Shown here in pieces: positions 24,611-37,909 of a stretch of DNA of 64,000 nucleotides (within the stretch, counting starts at the first letter, position 1; each line of letters starts with the position of its first letter). The DNA is from Oenanthe sinensis (Eukaryota; Streptophyta; Magnoliopsida; Apiales; Apiaceae). Location of the stretch: NCBI GenBank assembly GCA_028671895.1, contig JAPMAC010000207.1:2666001-2730000 (forward strand), given 5' to 3'. Position numbers and translations under genes: made by a program. Below the pieces are notes generated by a model. It saw only the letters and a list, made by a program, of their open reading frames with translations. It ran no database searches and had not been told where the DNA came from.

Positions 24611-24623
24611 GGCTCTGATACCA
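24611..24623 (-). promoter_or_regulatory. Element A primer-binding site (initiator Met tRNA)
   Basis: Two bases inside the 5' LTR the minus strand reads TGGTATCAGAGCC, the standard complement of the 3' end of plant initiator-Met tRNA that primes reverse transcription in Copia elements. Confidence 0.92.
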
Positions 24624-24625
24624 CT

Positions 24626-25988
24626 TGTTAGGAATTAAGAGTCTCAGAAGTTTACAAAGAGGGGTGAATGTATACTTCAAAGATTTTTAATTGTTTTAAA
24701 ACTGTGATAAACTATTTATTATTTGAATGAGAGTCTATTAAAACAAGCTTGATGTTTGCAAGAACATAAAGCAATACGTAAAGTAAACACCAGATGTAAC
24801 TTTCAATCTAATTGTATTAGAATGATATTTGCTACAATCTGAATTTCAAATTGGATTTCAGCTTCTTGTTCTACGAAGAATACAAGGTATGACTACACTT
24901 GATACAAAATCTTCGATAATGTCTAATGAGGCTGTGCATAAAATATATAGATAACATGTCATATGGCACATGCCCATATAAGACAGTTTAGCTAAAACTA
25001 GAAATAGACAAGAAATACTTTACATTTGACTACTATCTATTTCTAGCTAACACTTTTTTTGTCAGTCTGCTACGTTCAACTTTATATCTTCTATCATTTG
25101 TGTTGCTTATCTTCCTAGCTTCATTGTAGACTTGTCTCTATCTTCACAGGCTTGACTTATCCTGCAAAGACAGAGCTGCAAATTATCTGTCTTGTTCTTC
25201 TGCAATTCTCCTTGAAAGTAGCTATTTGAAACAGTCGAGTACTCTGTTGAAGTTGCTTCGAGAAGTCATTGTGATTCACTTCTCGATTGGGTACAAGTTG
25301 TGACTTCTCGATTAGTCCTTGAATGGATTACTTCTCAAATGTTTAGACTTCTCGATCGCATACTATATGTGATAACTTCTCGATTAGACTAGACTTCTCG
25401 AATGATCTCTTAAAATTGAGACTTCTCGATTGGTTCAGCTTTATCACTTCTCGAATGTTTCTTTGGCTGACTTCTCGAATTGTTTTACTGGACTTCTCGA
25501 ATGTGTACTTTTTCACACTACTCGATTGACTTCTATATTTTAACTTCTCGAATGGTTCAGCTATATCACTTCTTGATTAGACTAGACTTCCGAATGATCA
25601 CTTAAAACTGAGACTTCTCGATAGGTCCAACTTTATCACTTCTCGATCGAATACTGAGCCAATTGAGCACTTTAAGACTTCTCAACCAGTTGCACTTTTG
25701 ACTTCTCGAATGTTATGACTTCTTGAATGATCTGTTTGCCTTAGAAAAATTTCAAGCTGCATTCCTTATTCTTCAAGTAGCCTTCTTTGTTTAGTTACAT
25801 GATTCAATCTTAAATCTTCTAACAGACTTTATTCTTTGGCTTTAGATTACATCATGGAATTATAATTTGATTACACTTCTAACTGCAACAATATACTGAA
25901 TTAACTAAGTCACTAACATATTACTGAAGTATACAAATATTACAGCAAGACAAACAATTACATAGAGTGGGCTTGATTTGGTCCAATA
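24626..25988 (-). repeat. Element A 5' LTR
   Basis: This 1363-bp partner of 12040-13402 carries the same ACTTCTCGA array (about 25270-25735), somewhat more decayed. Its outer end reads CCAATA where the other copy reads CCAACA, so the terminal CA is mutated to TA. The GAAGA duplication follows directly. Confidence 0.92.
24938..24950 (-). promoter_or_regulatory. TATA-like box in the 5' LTR of element A
   Basis: The minus strand reads CTATATATTTTAT. It lies downstream of the U3 word array and upstream of the R-U5 part, so it is the best TATA candidate. The same sequence is at about 12355-12367 in the other LTR. No start site can be fixed from sequence. Confidence 0.4.
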
Positions 25989-26183
25989 GAAGATGACTAT
26001 TTTTCAAAATGAGTAGTTGTCTTCTATTTATATTGTGTAGACTTGAGTTCAATAAAGTTGGCTGCTTGAATTTGATTGGGTAAGGAGATGGGGGTGCTTA
26101 TACACTAAAAGCTTGGAGGCCGCTAATAGGTATAGCATTTGGAGGCGCCACTTATAAATTGTGTTTTGGTTGGAGGCGCTTTC
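25989..26183 (-). repeat. Element C, left LTR, middle piece
   Basis: These 195 bp (including both target duplications) continue the LTR interrupted by element A and align with about 49265-49484 of the right LTR. They include the TATA-like stretch CTATTTATATTGTG (TATAAATAG on the minus strand) and several GGCGC words. They end in CTTTC, where element B inserted. Confidence 0.8.
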
Positions 26184-28023
26184 TGTTAGGCCCCGAAAGT
26201 ATCGTAGAAGGGGAGGTTGAATACGATACTCACTAAATTAAAAAATTCTTTCGAATCTTTTGCGGATAAATAATTTAGAGTTCGGTTACTGGGCTCGTGT
26301 TCTTGAGGTGAATACTGTTTACGGAGCTGCTTACTAATTTTCTGTGTTTAGGATTAATCATTTCGGTTCTAGAAAATCAGCAGGAAAATAAACAACACAA
26401 GATTCGGGGAATATATCATTTGATAAATATAAACCCTGAGGTTGCTACACCCGGTCAACAAATCCGGTCCGAAGAACAAGTTCTTCGCTGCTTAACAAAA
26501 ACATATAACTCTCAATTTCCTATACAAGTATTTCTAGATCAGTACAAAGGAAACTAAGACCGTAGAGAGTGATATATAGTCGCTCTAAACATTTTCCGTT
26601 AAGAGACCAGCCACTAATACATCTCCGGTAAAGAGGTATAGATTTTCTAACTGTTCTCTCCTTTCCCGCTTGCCTTCTCTCTCTCTGGTTATTTTTTGTT
26701 GTGTTGTTGAAGACTGACTCAAATGAATGGCTCTGCTTCAATTTATGTGTAGACTTTTTCAGTACAGCTACGTGGCTTCATGTTGTCCAAGTAACTGAGC
26801 TGCTTCTCACTTCTGTTTCTTCATAAGTATCGGAAACAATTTACTGAGTAATTGTTTAAGTATCGATGAGTCTGTAGAATAACCATCGGAGACTTAAAAC
26901 AATTCCTGAAATAAAATCAATTAATTTAAGCTGAGTAACCATCGGAATTAATCCAAGTTTTAACAACTATCGGGAAGTGGCTATATTGATTTTGTTTCCT
27001 ATTCCGATAGTTATTAACTATCGGCTTAATAGGACAAAACAAAAGTCCTTTGAATATTCACCAATTTTGTTCATTTGCTTAACTCACCCGATGGTTATTA
27101 ACCATAGGTGAATAAAGACAAAAATAGCTTTATTAACATTGGTGAATAAGACGAAATTGATTGACCAAGTTGACTTCTAGATACAGCTTCTGTAGTCTTC
27201 TTTACTTAGCCAATTTCGAACCTGTGAAGCCCTTAATATAATTTCTTCCACTGCAACCAAGTCAAACAAATATTTCCTTGTTAATTCGACCTTGATTTAT
27301 TCTGAGCTTCATCATATACCACTTCACTTGTTACCCATTTCAGTAAATAGTCAATTCTTCCCATTCATAGATGCAATTCTCAATCTCTTTTGTGCTGACG
27401 TCTGGTGCAACTGGTCTGGTTCACAAACGACTAACACGATCTTGATCTTCACATCTTCTTTACAATACAATTGACTTTGTTCCCTGTTGATTAGAAGTGC
27501 TTCGATTGTAAGTACATTGGAATCCTCTGGCACTTATGCTGAACCATAAACATATCTGAAACTCTGAACATCTTCGAACTTTATCCTTTACTGAAGTCTA
27601 AACATATGAATGAACTTCCTCCAGCAATCTATAGTAGACTCCAAGATTCCATCTAATATTTTGATTCTTTGTATTTGCCGTATATCTATCTTATCGATTC
27701 CTGTACTTGAGCTCTGCAAATCATTGCTTGACTGATTCGCAGATTTGGATCACTAGAATCTTTCTGGTAGTTTGACAACTGCTTCACTGCTTCCACATCC
27801 TTGAATACTTCAACCTTTATTCTTCACTGAGGCATGAACATATTAATGAACTTCTTCCAGTGAGCTAATGCTTCGAGTTTGTAGATTTCTTCTTTATCCT
27901 TTGTCTTTACCAAGTCTTCATGTCTTCCTGATTCCGGTGATAACTTCATATTATTTACACGTCCTGTTCTTGTGTTGAGTTATAACCCTATGTTACATAT
28001 AGGTCTATACATACAGCCTTTCA
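26184..28023 (-). repeat. Element B 3' LTR
   Basis: It begins TGTTAGGCCCCGAAAG and ends CAGCCTTTCA. The R-U5 part (26184-26760) is clearly related to the LTR of element C; the U3 part is different and carries ATCGG words. A weak TATA candidate (minus strand ACATAAATTG) is near 26740. Confidence 0.93.
26826..27115 (-). promoter_or_regulatory. U3 word array of element B (CTATCGG/CCATCGG)
   Basis: On the plus strand: AAGTATCGG, AAGTATCGA, ACCATCGG (twice), AACTATCGGG, a palindromic pair CCGATAGTTATTAACTATCGG (21 bp, near 27002; arms CCGATAGTT and AACTATCGG), and CCGATGGTTATTAACCAT near 27088. That is at least eight copies in 290 bp, upstream of the TATA candidate in element orientation. The second LTR has the same array at about 38942-39230. 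Confidence 0.7.
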
Positions 28024-28035
28024 ATCTCCCCCTAT
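28024..28035 (-). promoter_or_regulatory. Element B polypurine tract
   Basis: Directly inside the 3' LTR the minus strand reads ATAGGGGGAGAT, the expected purine run. Confidence 0.7.
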
Positions 28036-29040
28036 TTGTTTGGTAGAGATTAACAAGCAAATCCCTAGAGGATAACTCAACTAACTACAAGAAAATATTA
28101 ATGCTCTAGACTTGTAAATAATACTACTTGGGTTCTGGATCATATAATACATTTCCAGATTTCTATAAAGTAAAGAGAAATAGAAAATGAGTGTTCCTTT
28201 AGCACTGAACGCATCTTCAATAGATATCATCTTCATTCCTCTGTGTTTGAGCTTTTCTCTGCTTCAAAATCCTTCATTGCTTGACCTATAAAGAACTTAT
28301 CATAAAATGAGCTTCATAAGAATCAAAATTCCTGGGAACATCTTCAATAAAATATAGAACATTGTTCAAATAATGTTCTCCCCCTGAGAATGTGATTCTC
28401 CTTCTTATTCTTCTTCTCCCTTTAGAAAATCAATGGAATAGTCCTCTGTTCTTCCCACTTGGATTAGGAATCCTCTTCTGACAACTCCTTTCAAGTATAG
28501 AATACAGTTTCTTGATTCTCCCACATTTCTGTTGTTTCCCCTCAGGATCAGAAGATAAGATTTTCTTTTTCTCGTCTCAAATCCCCCCTATGGATATTAA
28601 CTTCTCCTAAGGATGCGAACCCCTTTTCCCCTTAAGGATCCAGGAACTTCCCTTAATGATCCAGGATACGAACCCCTTTAGGATATTAACTTTTCCAAAG
28701 TACGAAGATAAGACTTGATTAACTTCTCCTTTTTCTCCCTATAAATTATCCCCCTTAGTTGAGGAATCCTCCAATGGCCTACTTTTGAATGGTTTGTCTT
28801 CCAAAGAAGGTTCTCGTCTGTCGTTGATCGGGAAAAATATAGTAACTTTTCTTCCAGAAGTAGCAAGTAGCAAGGGTAAGTGTTTGGCTTAAGGTTTCCT
28901 CACTTCTACTACGTTCTGTTGGTGTTTACACTTTAGTATCGAGCATTTTAAGTGTTTCACTCTTTCTCTCCCTATCTCTCACTCAAGTGTATCTCTCCCT
29001 CACTTTCACTTAAGTGTTTCTCTCTCTCACTTTCACTCTG
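28036..29040. other. Element B, region between ORF3 remnant and 3' LTR
   Basis: There is no usable reading frame. The sequence is pyrimidine-rich on the plus strand, with runs such as CTCTCCCTCACTTTCACT (about 28970-29040), so purine-rich in element sense. It also has two CCTTTAGGAT-like short repeats near 28610-28690. Confidence 0.4.
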
Positions 29041-29950
29041 CATTCCAAATATAGCCTTCTGTACCTGCAAGTGAAATCCGTCAATTCATTATTCTCATCA
29101 CCTGATTCATCAGAATGAACTGAATCACTATCAAGTGGAGAATTGCCTCGTTGAGGTGTTCTTGATCTATCATGCATAAGCACTGTCTCAGCACCAGACT
29201 CAATAGCTATCGCTAAATCACTGTCTAGTGGAGCCTCACCTCTTTGAGATGGGTTATCCCAAGATTTTAAAATCTGTTAGGGAATCCTGCCTTGTTCTAT
29301 CAAGGAGTTGCCTCACACCTTCTCCGTAAACGGGAGGTGGACATTCCTTTTCAGGATCTGGAAATGTTCCTTCCAGGAGGGTCAACGTAGTAGACAATGT
29401 AATGAATGGCAAATTAGAGTCTACGTTTCCCTCGTAACCCAATGACGGGTAATTTGTTAACATGCCTATACCTCTCACTGTGCACGTCTTGCAATGTGTT
29501 CCTAGAATTTATCTGTTTAGGCTTACCATCAGCGTGATTGCCAGTGGTGTGCTTGACTCATTACAAGATGCTCTGGCTGACGAGCGAATTTCAATGGACT
29601 CACCCTGTTGAGAGAATGATTCCAGAGACAATTTTATTGCCTTTTCAACTCTGCATCCTTTTGAGAAGATATAGATGAGCTTACAGATACCTCAGTTTGT
29701 ATATTACTTTTCTTCTTTGGAGGTAGAGCTGTGGGTGCACTTCCGACGTCATCCTTATTTGCTGCATCAAGTGCAGTTTCTCCCTTATCAACCTCTAACT
29801 TACATAAGTTCCTTATATCTCCAAGGGTTAATATATGGAAGTGGATGAATTAGTGTTTGGTACTATGGCCTGGGTAAGAGATTGATGGGTTTTCAACCTC
29901 CTGACCAGCTTCTATAGCCACTGGGGGCTAAACGGATAAAATCAATTAAA
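29041..29950 (-). pseudogene. Element B ORF3 remnant
   Basis: The nucleotide sequence at 29100-29270 matches 9900-10070 of the left ORF3 remnant (shared stretches around CAAGTGGAGAATT and CACTGTCTAGTGGAGCC). Only the low-complexity middle of the ORF is recognisable; stops occur throughout and the conserved N-terminal domain is not seen. It shows that element B descends from a three-ORF parent. Confidence 0.6.
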
Positions 29951-32290
29951 TAAGATAAAATGAAATAATCACTTTAACATTCCAAAACATATTTTTCATC
30001 TCAAGGAGAAGGAAAAATATAAGAAGGAATGGTAAACGATTGCATTAAAGCACTTTTAGTAAAAGAGTTTTGTCGGTTCTAAATATTTATCATTTAAGAG
30101 CGTGAAACCAATATAAATTTTCTTTAAGATACTTATCCCATAATAAAACGCGGGAGTATCAGAGAAAAATTCTATCCCTTATGAATTTCTTATGAGGCAA
30201 ACTTCCCATAATAAAACGCGGGAATTTACACCAAAGAAGAAATTCAACTCTCTTACCAAATTTTATCTCAATAAAATGACTCTTTTCCATTAAACCTAAG
30301 CACTGCATGTTTTGAAAACAGTTTTGCAAAACATCCTTATCAGATAGATGACTATGATTTTCCGACTCATTATGCAATTATGATTTACATCATTTTCGTC
30401 CACCTGATAGTATCCCCGACTTAAAAAAAACATGACAATTGGGGTTGAATAAATGCTTAACAATAACAGTACTAGGCCTTCAAAGCAACAACCACTGTTT
30501 AGGTACTCTAAATTAATGTGAAACATACATTGACACACGTATTTAAAAACAAATCATTTTACAAGTGATTGGTACCTCGAAGTTAAAACAATTTTTACAA
30601 ATAAAATAGCAGTCACAAAGTTTCTGCCACTTTAAAAGAAAAAATTTAGAGAGAAAAACGGTTTTGTAAATATAGCATTTAAAACCAGCTTTGGAGAGAG
30701 GATAAAATATTTCGAGATAAAAGAAAAATTATCCTCAAGAAAAGTTTGATTCACACCCTAGGATTGGAAAAATAAAGTAAGGTTATAAATCAAAAGTTTT
30801 TCAAAAGAGAAGTTTTGAAAAAGAATTTTGAAGTTTTCTTATCTAAAACCGATAGAAAGTGAATGTATCTTTGAATAATACATTTTGAAAAAGAAATAGA
30901 CAAAAATTTCTTTTTAAATACATTCAGGAACGTAAACCAGTCAAAGAAAGAAAACTAAATATATTAATACTAACGGCTTTTTCAAAAACCAATTTTTACT
31001 TAGAATAAAAACTAAGCAAATCCATTAGTATCAATATATCACAATTATTTTGTAATAAAATATTATTCAATTATCACAGAGTAATAAAAGATAATAATTA
31101 TATTACAAGTAATTATGCTTCGAATTTATTTTAATTTACTTAAATCATGGAACCAATATATCACTGAATTGTTTTATATCATCATAATTTAAATAAATCA
31201 AAATAAATTAAATACTTATATTGTACTAAACAATTACCAATAACATGCATATATATAAATCAAATAGGCATGGCAATCATTCAGTAGAACAATAAGCATT
31301 AAGACATATTTTTATTATTAGTGATTTCAGATAAACAACTTGTGTTATCACTAATATTAAAAATATCATAATTAATTGCACGCTGATACCAATTATTCGA
31401 TATTTATCAATAATTTCAAGATGCAAGAAATTGTGCTTCTTATATTTTATCAAATCAAAATTATGAAACTACTAATCATTGAACTGCTTCAATCCATAAT
31501 TTTAATAGGATAAAATAATTTCGCTAAATACTAAAATATTCATTAAATTGAATATTAGCATCTAACTTCCTACACTATATCTAATAATTGTCACTCAAGC
31601 ACATTGTAAGCATGCTGATAACAATTATTAATGATGTACGTAAGCTCGAGGAAATAGTTGAAAAGAAATTCACAAATCCTTTAAATATAGGCATTTAATA
31701 CTTGTGATCCTAATTGCAACTCCTCGCAAACAAACTCAAATTTAGAAATATTTTCTAAGTATATAAAATTTTGAGAATTTTATACACATAACTTAGAAAA
31801 TACTTCGTCTTCCAATATTAGTGAGTTTTGAAATATGCATTAATTACTTAGAACAGAAATTCTAAATACTGTCACTAATATCAAAAGTATCACAATTATT
31901 TGTAACAAAATATTTAAGAATATCAGAGCAAAATATCAGAGTAATTAAGCAAGACATCTTGACTAATACTCATCAAATATTTAACATGCAAATAATTATG
32001 CTTCTAACTTATGCTAAATAATTTAACTACCACTTATGCATATTACATTGTAAGCATGATAATTAAACTAGTAGCAATAAGCATGAGGTTCTGGATTTAA
32101 AATAAATTCACAAGTCCTTTAAATATGGAAATTTAATACTTGTGAACTCATTTAAGAATTCCTTGTAGATGGGATTTCCAACATATATGCAAATAAATAA
32201 TATCCCAAGTTTACTAACCAACTTAGATAAAATAAATTCATCAAGTTGTTTACCAAATATCTAAAAGTTATTCTACTAAGGACAATCTCG
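29951..32290. other. Element B non-coding spacer between pol and ORF3
   Basis: AT-rich sequence without reading frames. A 19-bp phrase CCCATAATAAAACGCGGGA occurs twice (about 30128 and 30207). The part 31390-32260 matches 40680-41410 in element C, so the two elements share this region. Confidence 0.5.
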
Positions 32291-35110
32291 AAAGAATTGA
32301 TACCTGGTGTCCATGAGCTTGTTCCATAAGTGGTGTGGAGAGATCAACAGAGTTGTTGGAGTTGAAGTGGTTTCATTGTCTAGTAGATCAGAGCATCACA
32401 TTCACTAGCTGCTTTAAGTTTAGCCTTTGCTGCAACTATGTGTGTTGAATGCTTTCTCTCATTTCAACAAGAATCCAACTTCTTCCACGAAATTGACAGC
32501 TTCTAGGAATGACTTCCCTGTCTTTCTTACAACCTGCATCATCTATATCTATATAGCTAATTAGGTTAAACCTAGTATCTTTAGGGTCCCAGATTCCAAG
32601 AATTGGTGATCCCCTAAGATATCTAACAATTCATAACTTAGCTATAAGATAAGATTCTCTAGTATCCACTTGGAAACTTGCACATAGGCATATCGAGAAT
32701 AAAATATATGGTCGTTAGCACTTGAATAAGTAATGAGCTGATCATACCTCTATAGCTTGTCACTTCATTTCATATACCTGATTTGCCCTGATCAAGCTTA
32801 GTGGTCTGTTGGAAAGTAGTCTTGGCAGGTCTAGAATCTTCCAAATTGCGCATCTTCAAAAGATCCTTGACTTACTTTAATTGCCATCATTCTTTCGAAT
32901 TACTTATAATTCAAAAAGAACTGCAACTCTTCCAACATGCTCATCTTATACCTACTCTGCATTAACTTAGCAATAAACTCTTGCCAAAGTTTTCGTTAGT
33001 AGACCCACATATAATATAATCATGGTATACTTGCACATATATATGACATTATGTGTGTCTTGCATTCTAGAGAGATATATGTGTATAACTACTCTAATTT
33101 AAAATCATTTTCAAGTAATTAGTAGTTAGAGTGTCATACCATGTCCTTGACGATTTGCTTCAATCCCTAATTCCCCGTCATAGAAGAGCTTGGGAAGAGA
33201 ATGATATACAAATTCCAATGGATCTGCAACTTCAAAGTCCAGGAGTTGTACATCAACTTCAACTTCTAACTCACCATTCAGGAGTGCACTTGTTCACATT
33301 CATCTGATAGATCTTCATGCTTGAATGCTCCACATGTGCTAGGGATATCTTGTTAGGTCCTCATCTTGTTAGGCCCTAAAAGAATCAAATCTTGTCTCTG
33401 GTGCTTGCTGTTAGATCTTGAAAGTCCCGAAGATTCTGTTTCCATCATCATCGATACCTTCTGCTTGATATTAACCTGTAGCAACCAATTTGGCTTTGTC
33501 CCTCATAACAATGCCAATTATTATCCAGTTTCTGTGAACCCTTACTGTACTAATTTCAGCTTCGACTTTAGTGGTCTGGGTTCCAACTTCAATAGTTTCT
33601 GCCTTCGAACTGATTGAGATCACCTTGCATTTGCAATCACTCAATCTGAATCATTCAGTGCATCTTCACTATTCCTTGGGATACCAATTATTGATTGTTG
33701 GGTCCCAAAAAAAATATATATTCATTTTGATTAGCACTTCTAGCCTTTACTCAAAATCCGGATCACTAAGAACTAGACTCCAGGAATGACTCTGACTTCA
33801 AACCCTTTGTCTCGACAGATATGTTCTTGATGTATTCCTTTAATCTTCATTGTGTTGAGTACGACTAGTAGATCCTTCTATTGTTTTGCTCCCCCTGAGT
33901 TGCTGTTAGGATGTGTTGAAGATCCTTCACCTTTTTCAGTGGATTCTGTTAACGTTCACGAGTTGTGTAGTTTCACTACCATTTCCACTAATAGGATCTG
34001 AATCAACATCATTATCATTGTTTCCTTCTGCAACCTCAGTTTCATCATCAGAATCTGAATTTGACTCTGACAGAATGTCAAACTTCAAAGATTCAGAATA
34101 GTCATTCATTTGAATGCTTGGGAGCTTGGTGTAGTAGGTCGACACATTCAGACTTTTAATCACCTTCTGGTTTTCCATCATTAATGAGTAGCCGAGGAAA
34201 ATTGTTCCTTGAGTCTTAACTTCTTGTCAAGATACTCATATAAATCTTCATTAAATATCAATTTCCTCCAAACACATGAAAGAGTTTCAGTGGTTTGCTT
34301 CTAGTTGGCCATTAACTCATATGATGTCTTTTCACGATCTTGTTGATTAAAGCAGTATGCTGTATTAATTGCTTCAGCTTCACAGTACCCTTTTCAGTGC
34401 AGACTTCATTTAGAACTTCACTCGCGAAATTTAGTTCCATTATCTGACTTCAAAGTTCTCACAGCTTACTTGGCTTCCAACTTGATCTACCTGATGTGAT
34501 CACTCTCCATCTGTGACATTTTGTCTGTTGAATGCACGAACAACACCAACTTGTAACTAGGGTTGTCATCAACCACCACTAAGCATATTTCTTCCATGCT
34601 ATAATTTACTTCAGTGTGATGTTTTCATTGACTTCCCTATGTGACATACTTCAAAATGTCCTTCTGAATAAAATTCCATTAGAAGCAGTCCTCTCACCAA
34701 TTTCATCTTCATCAGAGAATCCATTGTCTTGTTTTACCAAGTGAGAGCTTCTTTTGCCATAGCTAACTCTTTACTGACGAAGCTTTACTGAAAAGTTCAC
34801 TTCATCTTTGCATCCAAATCCCATGTCAGCTACGAACAAACTTCCTCACTCTGAGTTGAGTGAGCTTCCAACCTTCTTGTTTGAGATCAAACACCTTTCC
34901 AGAAAACCCTTGAAAAAGAATTCCCTAGTGCTCTTCAAATAGTGCTTGAGTCCTTTCACAAGAAAGATGCTTCCACTGATGACAATTCCACATATAGCCA
35001 AATCCCTTGTACATCCTTTGCTGTCATCTCCAAAGGGTACCATTGGGTAGGCTTTCTCAATCAACTGTGATGTCAGAGCTTTATTCTTAATCATATGCCT
35101 CGAACAATAA
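32291..35110 (-). pseudogene. Element B pol remnant
   Basis: From right to left in element sense: a protease-region piece (35094-34846, with an F-GD-S step and GLKHYLKS), integrase remains (about 34850-34200), the acidic integrase-reverse-transcriptase linker (34181-33936, SESNSDSDDETEVAEG), reverse transcriptase (33620-32760) and RNase H (about 32700-32390). No frame longer than about 80 residues survives, and several segments are missing relative to element A. Confidence 0.75.
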
Positions 35111-36300
35111 ATGTCACGAAGTCACATAACTTTTTCCTTTCATAACATACTCTGCAATCACAAATGATCAAGCTTCTTGGTACTCAACTTTAATTGAGTC
35201 CAGATGGGTTAGAGATATTATCAAAAGTAACAACAGCTTCAACCTTAACATGCAAACTTATCTTTGATTGATCACTTCTCATACACAGCAGCCTTGACAA
35301 AGTAGTCTTTAGGCTATGAGACTAGTGATTCCAACCTAGCTTAAGGTGGACTAGCAGTCTTTACCCTATTGTGATTCTTATACATGCTTTGTCTAAGATT
35401 ATGCAAGTCCTAAGATATGCATTTACAAATAACTAAGCAAGCATGGAAATAAGAGCACATGGTAAACATTTAGCTTCAAAGCATTAGAGATAAGAATTAT
35501 GCAGTTCAGGCATGTTATTCATATTAGAAAATTCAGTACTATCTACTTTAATCATTCTACACAAGTGTAACAGATATAAAGCAGATTTACAGATATTCAA
35601 TAATTTTCTGAAAGCACATGGATAGAAGAACTAACAAATTAATTACTAATTCTTTCTAATCCATTCTGTCGTTGTCTAACATATTTAACTATCTCTAATT
35701 ACCTAAGTCAGTTTTAGATTAAGCTTCGAATCTACATGACTTACTGACTACTTAGATAATTATACCATCTTTTAACCATTTATCCCTAACAAGCAATACA
35801 TGATCTGATATAGCATTTAAGAGCAACTATGTGAGTGCAAGCAAATCATGTGAAAATAAGCACATAAACAATTTAAGAATATGCAGAATATTTGAATAAA
35901 ACATTATAAGCAATATCAAATTCCACATATACTTATCAAGTCATTTATCACAATAAGAACAAATATAAAATATTTGATCTATGACCTGTTTGTCTATTTA
36001 GCAATTTTCACAACATTAGCAGAGGTATTAAATCACAGAAGATTTAAATCAAGTTCTAGCAAATGTTTAGGGATACACCTAACCGTCTAGAACACCCTAT
36101 CTAATTCTAGATATTCATTTTACTGCATAGAAAATCAAGTATGAAATGTACTCACTAAACTCATATAACTAAGCATGAAATCTTATTATAATTAAGCATT
36201 TAAGTTCTAAGATGCTAACATGCTGACACGAGTCTAATACATTTCAAAACATAATAATCATACAATTATGAATTAGATAAAGATATACTAGTTAGTAAGT
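35111..36300. other. Element B, region between gag and protease
   Basis: AT-rich, without a usable frame. In element A this place holds the gag coiled coil, so it is probably decayed gag. Similar sequence is at about 43480-44620 in element C. Confidence 0.4.
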
Positions 36301-37250
36301 GTACCTGTGAAGTGCTTAGTGATTCATCTCTAGTGTTGGTCATTGATGCCAGATATTTATTTGGTTCATCACTGTCACTGATAGAATCATCCTTGCATTT
36401 AACTTCATCAACAAATGCTTTCCTTTGCTGCATCCTCACTAATGTTTGAGATTCCTGCTACAACCCAACATAGTGTCTGTCATCTTTTGCTTGTACAAGC
36501 TTCTTCAATCTGTGTAGTAAAACGCCTAATCTTGTCTTTCAACTTTAAACCATCCCTGTCTTGCAACCACCTCTTGAACTGATCTTGAAAATCTCCTTAA
36601 TGGAATCTATAGGTAAGGACCTTAGATTTAGAATTGGAATTCCGTCTGAATGTGATGTCACTGAACTTCCTGTTGCCCTGCAGGCTTGACTTACAGTCCA
36701 GTTCTCAAGATATTCCAAAGTGTCAAATTCACATGCAACACCTTGACCACTACCTCGAGCTACAACATCTTTAATTCAGCTTCTAGGATCATTTCATTTA
36801 TGTTCAGAGGTTTTCAACCTTGACTTCAATCAAATTTAGTTCCTGGGTCACAAATACAGTGGATATGCTAACAACCTGCTTTACCAAATATTATCTTCTT
36901 CAACACTTGTTCCAGTTCATAGGCCTTCAGCACACAAATAGTTCATCTAAAGATAATGTGGTTATATCCTTAGAATCCCTTGTAGCTGTAATCCTATGTT
37001 CCAGATGATCTGCAGTGTTAGCACGAACTTCCTGTAATCTCCTTATAGAATAATCTTTACGTCTTCTGTACTGAGATGTTTGGATGTCCAGTTTGTTCTC
37101 CTTCACACTACTTAAACCCCTAAGATTTTTCATCCAAAAATTCAACTCAAACCAACTAAAAACTGTACCCAAATTAATCTCTTCTTTTGCAGCTTCCAAA
37201 ATATTAGTGGGATCCTATGGAGTAAACCTCTGAGGAAATTAATACCACTA
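36301..37250 (-). pseudogene. Element B gag remnant
   Basis: Frame 37199-36927 contains a gag-family phrase (DHLEHRITATRDSKDITTLSLDEL) like the UBN2 segment in element A. The rest is degenerate. The same block occurs, more decayed, in element C at 44640-47220. Confidence 0.7.
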
Positions 37251-37564
37251 TTTCTTCAACCTGTTCCAGAATAAGCTTCATTGCATAATCTTCAGTCAAT
37301 TCTTGTTGTCTTCAATACCCGGAAAAATCTTCAACTACTAACCCTTGAGCACCCTCGAATTAATATTTAAGAAAAATTTAGATTTACAGAAATTTTAATT
37401 TTCTTAGAAAATAAATTAATCAACAATAAAAATATACAACAAATTAATTTTCAAGAATTTCGAATTTTCTTAAAAATTAAAATATCGTAAATTAATATTT
37501 AAGAAAAATTTTAGTTTTCAAGAATTTTAAATTTTCTGAAAAAATAAATAAATCTAAAATAAAA

Positions 37565-37735
37565 ATTAAAGATAACTATCGGGATGGAGATAACCATCGG
37601 GCGGAATTATAATTCTCCTAAAATAATAACTATTGGGAGAATATATATTTCCAGGCTAACTATGGGAAGTTGTAGTCAAATGGACTAATTATCGGGGACG
37701 TGACAAGTGCGCTAAGTATCAGGAGCTTGCAGAAA
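37565..37735 (-). promoter_or_regulatory. Leader word array of element B
   Basis: Between gag and the primer site the plus strand reads AACTATCGGG, ACCATCGGG, AACTATTGGG, AACTATGGG, AATTATCGGGG and AAGTATCAGG within 170 bp. This is the same word family as in the U3 of this element's LTR, in the same orientation. Confidence 0.6.
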
Positions 37736-37909
37736 CTAAACACTTAGCGCGTGCACTTCAAAACTCACTGTCAAGAAACTTGACTTGACTTGAAAGGTAC
37801 TGTCGAACATGCGCCAGAGTGCAAACTTACTGTCAAGCATTTCCAGTCCACTAAAAGTCACTGTCCATTCCACTAACAAGCTGCTTCGAAAGTGGACCAA
37901 AAATCTGTT

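Larger units (their letters stand above)
12040..25988 (-). mobile_element. Element A: full-length Copia retrotransposon, Sirevirus-like
   Basis: This is a 13,949-bp element with two 1363-bp LTRs (12040-13402 and 24626-25988) and a perfect 5-bp target duplication GAAGA (12035-12039 and 25989-25993). On the minus strand the order is 5' LTR, primer site, gag, protease, integrase, reverse transcriptase, RNase H, a third coding region, polypurine tract, 3' LTR. Integrase before reverse transcriptase makes it Copia. A gag with a zinc knuckle followed by a coiled coil, the initiator-Met primer site and the extra ORF fit Sireviruses. The LTRs differ by roughly 6-7 % over the first 630 bp by eye, so the insertion is not recent. 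It sits inside the left LTR of element C. Confidence 0.93.

Noticed and set aside
24605..24626. Possible tRNA gene fragment at GGCTCTGATACCA
   Set aside because: It is the primer-binding site of element A, complementary to the 3' end of initiator-Met tRNA, and has no cloverleaf around it.
26520..26741. Minus-strand frame of 73 codons, found again at 38638-38859
   Set aside because: It lies in the R-U5 part of the LTR of element B and is duplicated only because LTRs are duplicated; there is no sign of coding constraint.
27292..27533. Overlapping frames on both strands, repeated at 39410-39651
   Set aside because: Same LTR duplication; frames open by chance.
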